Shown here piece by piece: positions 24,805 through 25,669 of a stretch of 25,669 bases of DNA (positions are counted from its first letter, which is position 1; each line of letters starts with the position of its first letter). Position numbers and translations under genes: made by a program. The notes below the pieces were generated by a model that made no database searches, was not told where the DNA came from, and was given only the letters and a program-made list of their open reading frames with translations. Source of the stretch: Lachnospiraceae bacterium (GTDB lineage Bacteria > Bacillota > Clostridia > Lachnospirales > Lachnospiraceae); NCBI GenBank assembly GCA_024695225.1, contig JAILIO010000287.1:1-25669 (forward strand), given 5' to 3'.

Positions 24805-25669
24805 ATGACTTTAACCATTTTTTCTTTTTTGTATTTATCTATAGTATGCCTGGTATTTTTCAATATCAGGGAATCCTTAAGGATCGGCACTCTGGCCGTT
24901 GCAAGTGTTCTTTATGTCCTCTCTCTCAATCAGAGAGCGGCTGTTTTCGTGCTCGTGGTGTCTGTATTAACCTGGGGGTGCGGTCTGCTGACCGGGTTCC
25001 TGCTGAAAAAAGAGCGAAGGGTGGCAGCAGGATTTTCTGCGGCACTTCCGATCATTGCAGCTATAGCGGCCCTTGCCCTGTTTAAGTACGGCCCTGACCT
25101 CAAATCCGAAGGCATTATGGATTTTCCCTTCAAAGTGGTGATGCCCATCGGATTTTCTTTTTACATCTTCCAGGTCATAAGTTATCTGACAGATATATAT
25201 AAGGGAACTGTGGAGGCGGATAGAAGCTGGCTTAAGGTGTTCATTTATCTCTGCTGGTTCCCCAAGTTCGTCAGCGGTCCCATAGAGCGAAAGGATGCCT
25301 TTGACACCCAGATACAGAAGGTAAATAAAGTCTCGTTTCTGCACACAGTCCCGTGGGGAAAGGTCTTCAGCTATATCCTCACAGGCTGTTTTTATAAGAT
25401 AGTGATCGCAGACAGGCTGGGGATATATGTGAAAAAACTGTTCGAAGAGTACGGTGATTACGGGAGCCTCTGGCTGATCATAGGGGCCTTCATGTATTCC
25501 TTCCAGATATACTGTGACTTTGCAGGGTATTCCTACGCGGCCATAGGTATCTCGGAGATATTCGGGATAGAACTCACAGAAAACTTCATGATGCCCTATT
25601 ACAGCGCAAATATCACTGAGTTCTGGCGCAGGTGGCACCGATCCCTTAGCAGCTGGCTCAAGGATTATA
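24805..25669 (+). CDS. MBOAT-family membrane O-acyltransferase (AlgI/DltB-like), 5' part
   Basis: The frame is open from ATG 24805 to the window end, giving 288 residues of an unfinished protein. It is strongly hydrophobic with several membrane helices and carries MBOAT hallmarks: PIGFSFYIFQVISYLTDIY, WFPKFVSGPIER, FQIYCDFAGYSYAAIGI, and the catalytic-region ITEFWRRWHRSLSSWLKDY with the invariant His278. AlgI/DltB-type proteins transfer acyl groups across the membrane to extracellular polysaccharides or teichoic acids. The start is the first in-frame candidate after a stop at 24769; its ribosome binding site (GTGGGAA) is weak. A partner SGNH/AlgX-like gene may follow outside the window. Confidence 0.92.
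   Translation, partial: MTLTIFSFLYLSIVCLVFFNIRESLRIGTLAVASVLYVLSLNQRAAVFVLVVSVLTWGCGLLTGFLLKKERRVAAGFSAALPIIAAIAALALFKYGPDLKSEGIMDFPFKVVMPIGFSFYIFQVISYLTDIYKGTVEADRSWLKVFIYLCWFPKFVSGPIERKDAFDTQIQKVNKVSFLHTVPWGKVFSYILTGCFYKIVIADRLGIYVKKLFEEYGDYGSLWLIIGAFMYSFQIYCDFAGYSYAAIGISEIFGIELTENFMMPYYSANITEFWRRWHRSLSSWLKDY

Noticed and set aside
24654..25085. 143-codon + strand frame starting inside the tRNA
   Set aside because: It begins within the tRNA 3' end and is overlapped by the MBOAT frame, which has clear family motifs in another phase.
1..25669. CRISPR array, insertion sequence, prophage or attachment site
   Set aside because: No regularly spaced identical repeats, transposase, integrase or terminal inverted repeats were seen; the tRNA has no integrase gene or 3' end duplicate nearby within the window.

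Overview
The window looks like a chromosomal segment of a Clostridia bacterium, most likely a Lachnospiraceae (gut or rumen type). The reasons are AGA/AGG-rich arginine usage, AGGAGG-type ribosome binding sites, many GTG/TTG starts, LplB/YtcP-type sugar permeases without their own ATPase, and a small protein before radA that resembles one common in that family. The assignment rests on family resemblance, not on a search. All protein-coding genes but one (an AraC regulator) are on the + strand.

Layout. 1-2801: the 3' end of a small unidentified gene, radA (DNA repair) and an LCP cell-wall ligase, tightly packed. 2988-9008: a carbohydrate import and degradation cluster with a sugar-binding lipoprotein, two ABC permeases, a CE12-type rhamnogalacturonan acetylesterase and a GH43 glycosidase. 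It is punctuated by a large hairpin (4682-4714) and an intrinsic terminator (6655-6688), which probably grade expression. 9005-11399: an M15-type peptidase lipoprotein overlapping the GH43 gene, then a beta-lactamase-fold serine hydrolase with its own good promoter. 11684-13404: rpsB-tsf with a structured leader and a terminator. 13594-15878: a soluble PAS-GGDEF-GAF diguanylate cyclase overlapping a sugar isomerase-like TIM-barrel gene. 15879-16715 (minus): an AraC regulator. 16860-24469: a divergent run of GH105, GH28, a 2-keto-3-deoxygluconate kinase-like PfkB protein and two consecutive membrane GGDEF/EAL-type proteins. 24590-24662: tRNA-Ala(CGC). 24805 to the end: the 5' part of an AlgI/DltB-like MBOAT acyltransferase gene.

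How the genes fit together. The lipoprotein and permeases would import pectin or rhamnogalacturonan oligosaccharides. CE12, GH43, GH105 and GH28 all lack signal peptides and would deacetylate and trim these in the cytoplasm. The PfkB kinase would feed 2-keto-3-deoxygluconate into central metabolism, and the AraC protein is the obvious local regulator. The part most worth a second look is that three c-di-GMP proteins are physically tied to this sugar locus: one intact cyclase (13594), one apparently dead GGDEF-EAL membrane pseudoenzyme (20639), and one membrane protein with dead GGDEF but intact EAL (22532). The last two have parallel architecture and are joined stop-to-start in the same frame, which suggests a co-translated sensor pair linking pectin use to c-di-GMP turnover. 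That functional link is an inference.
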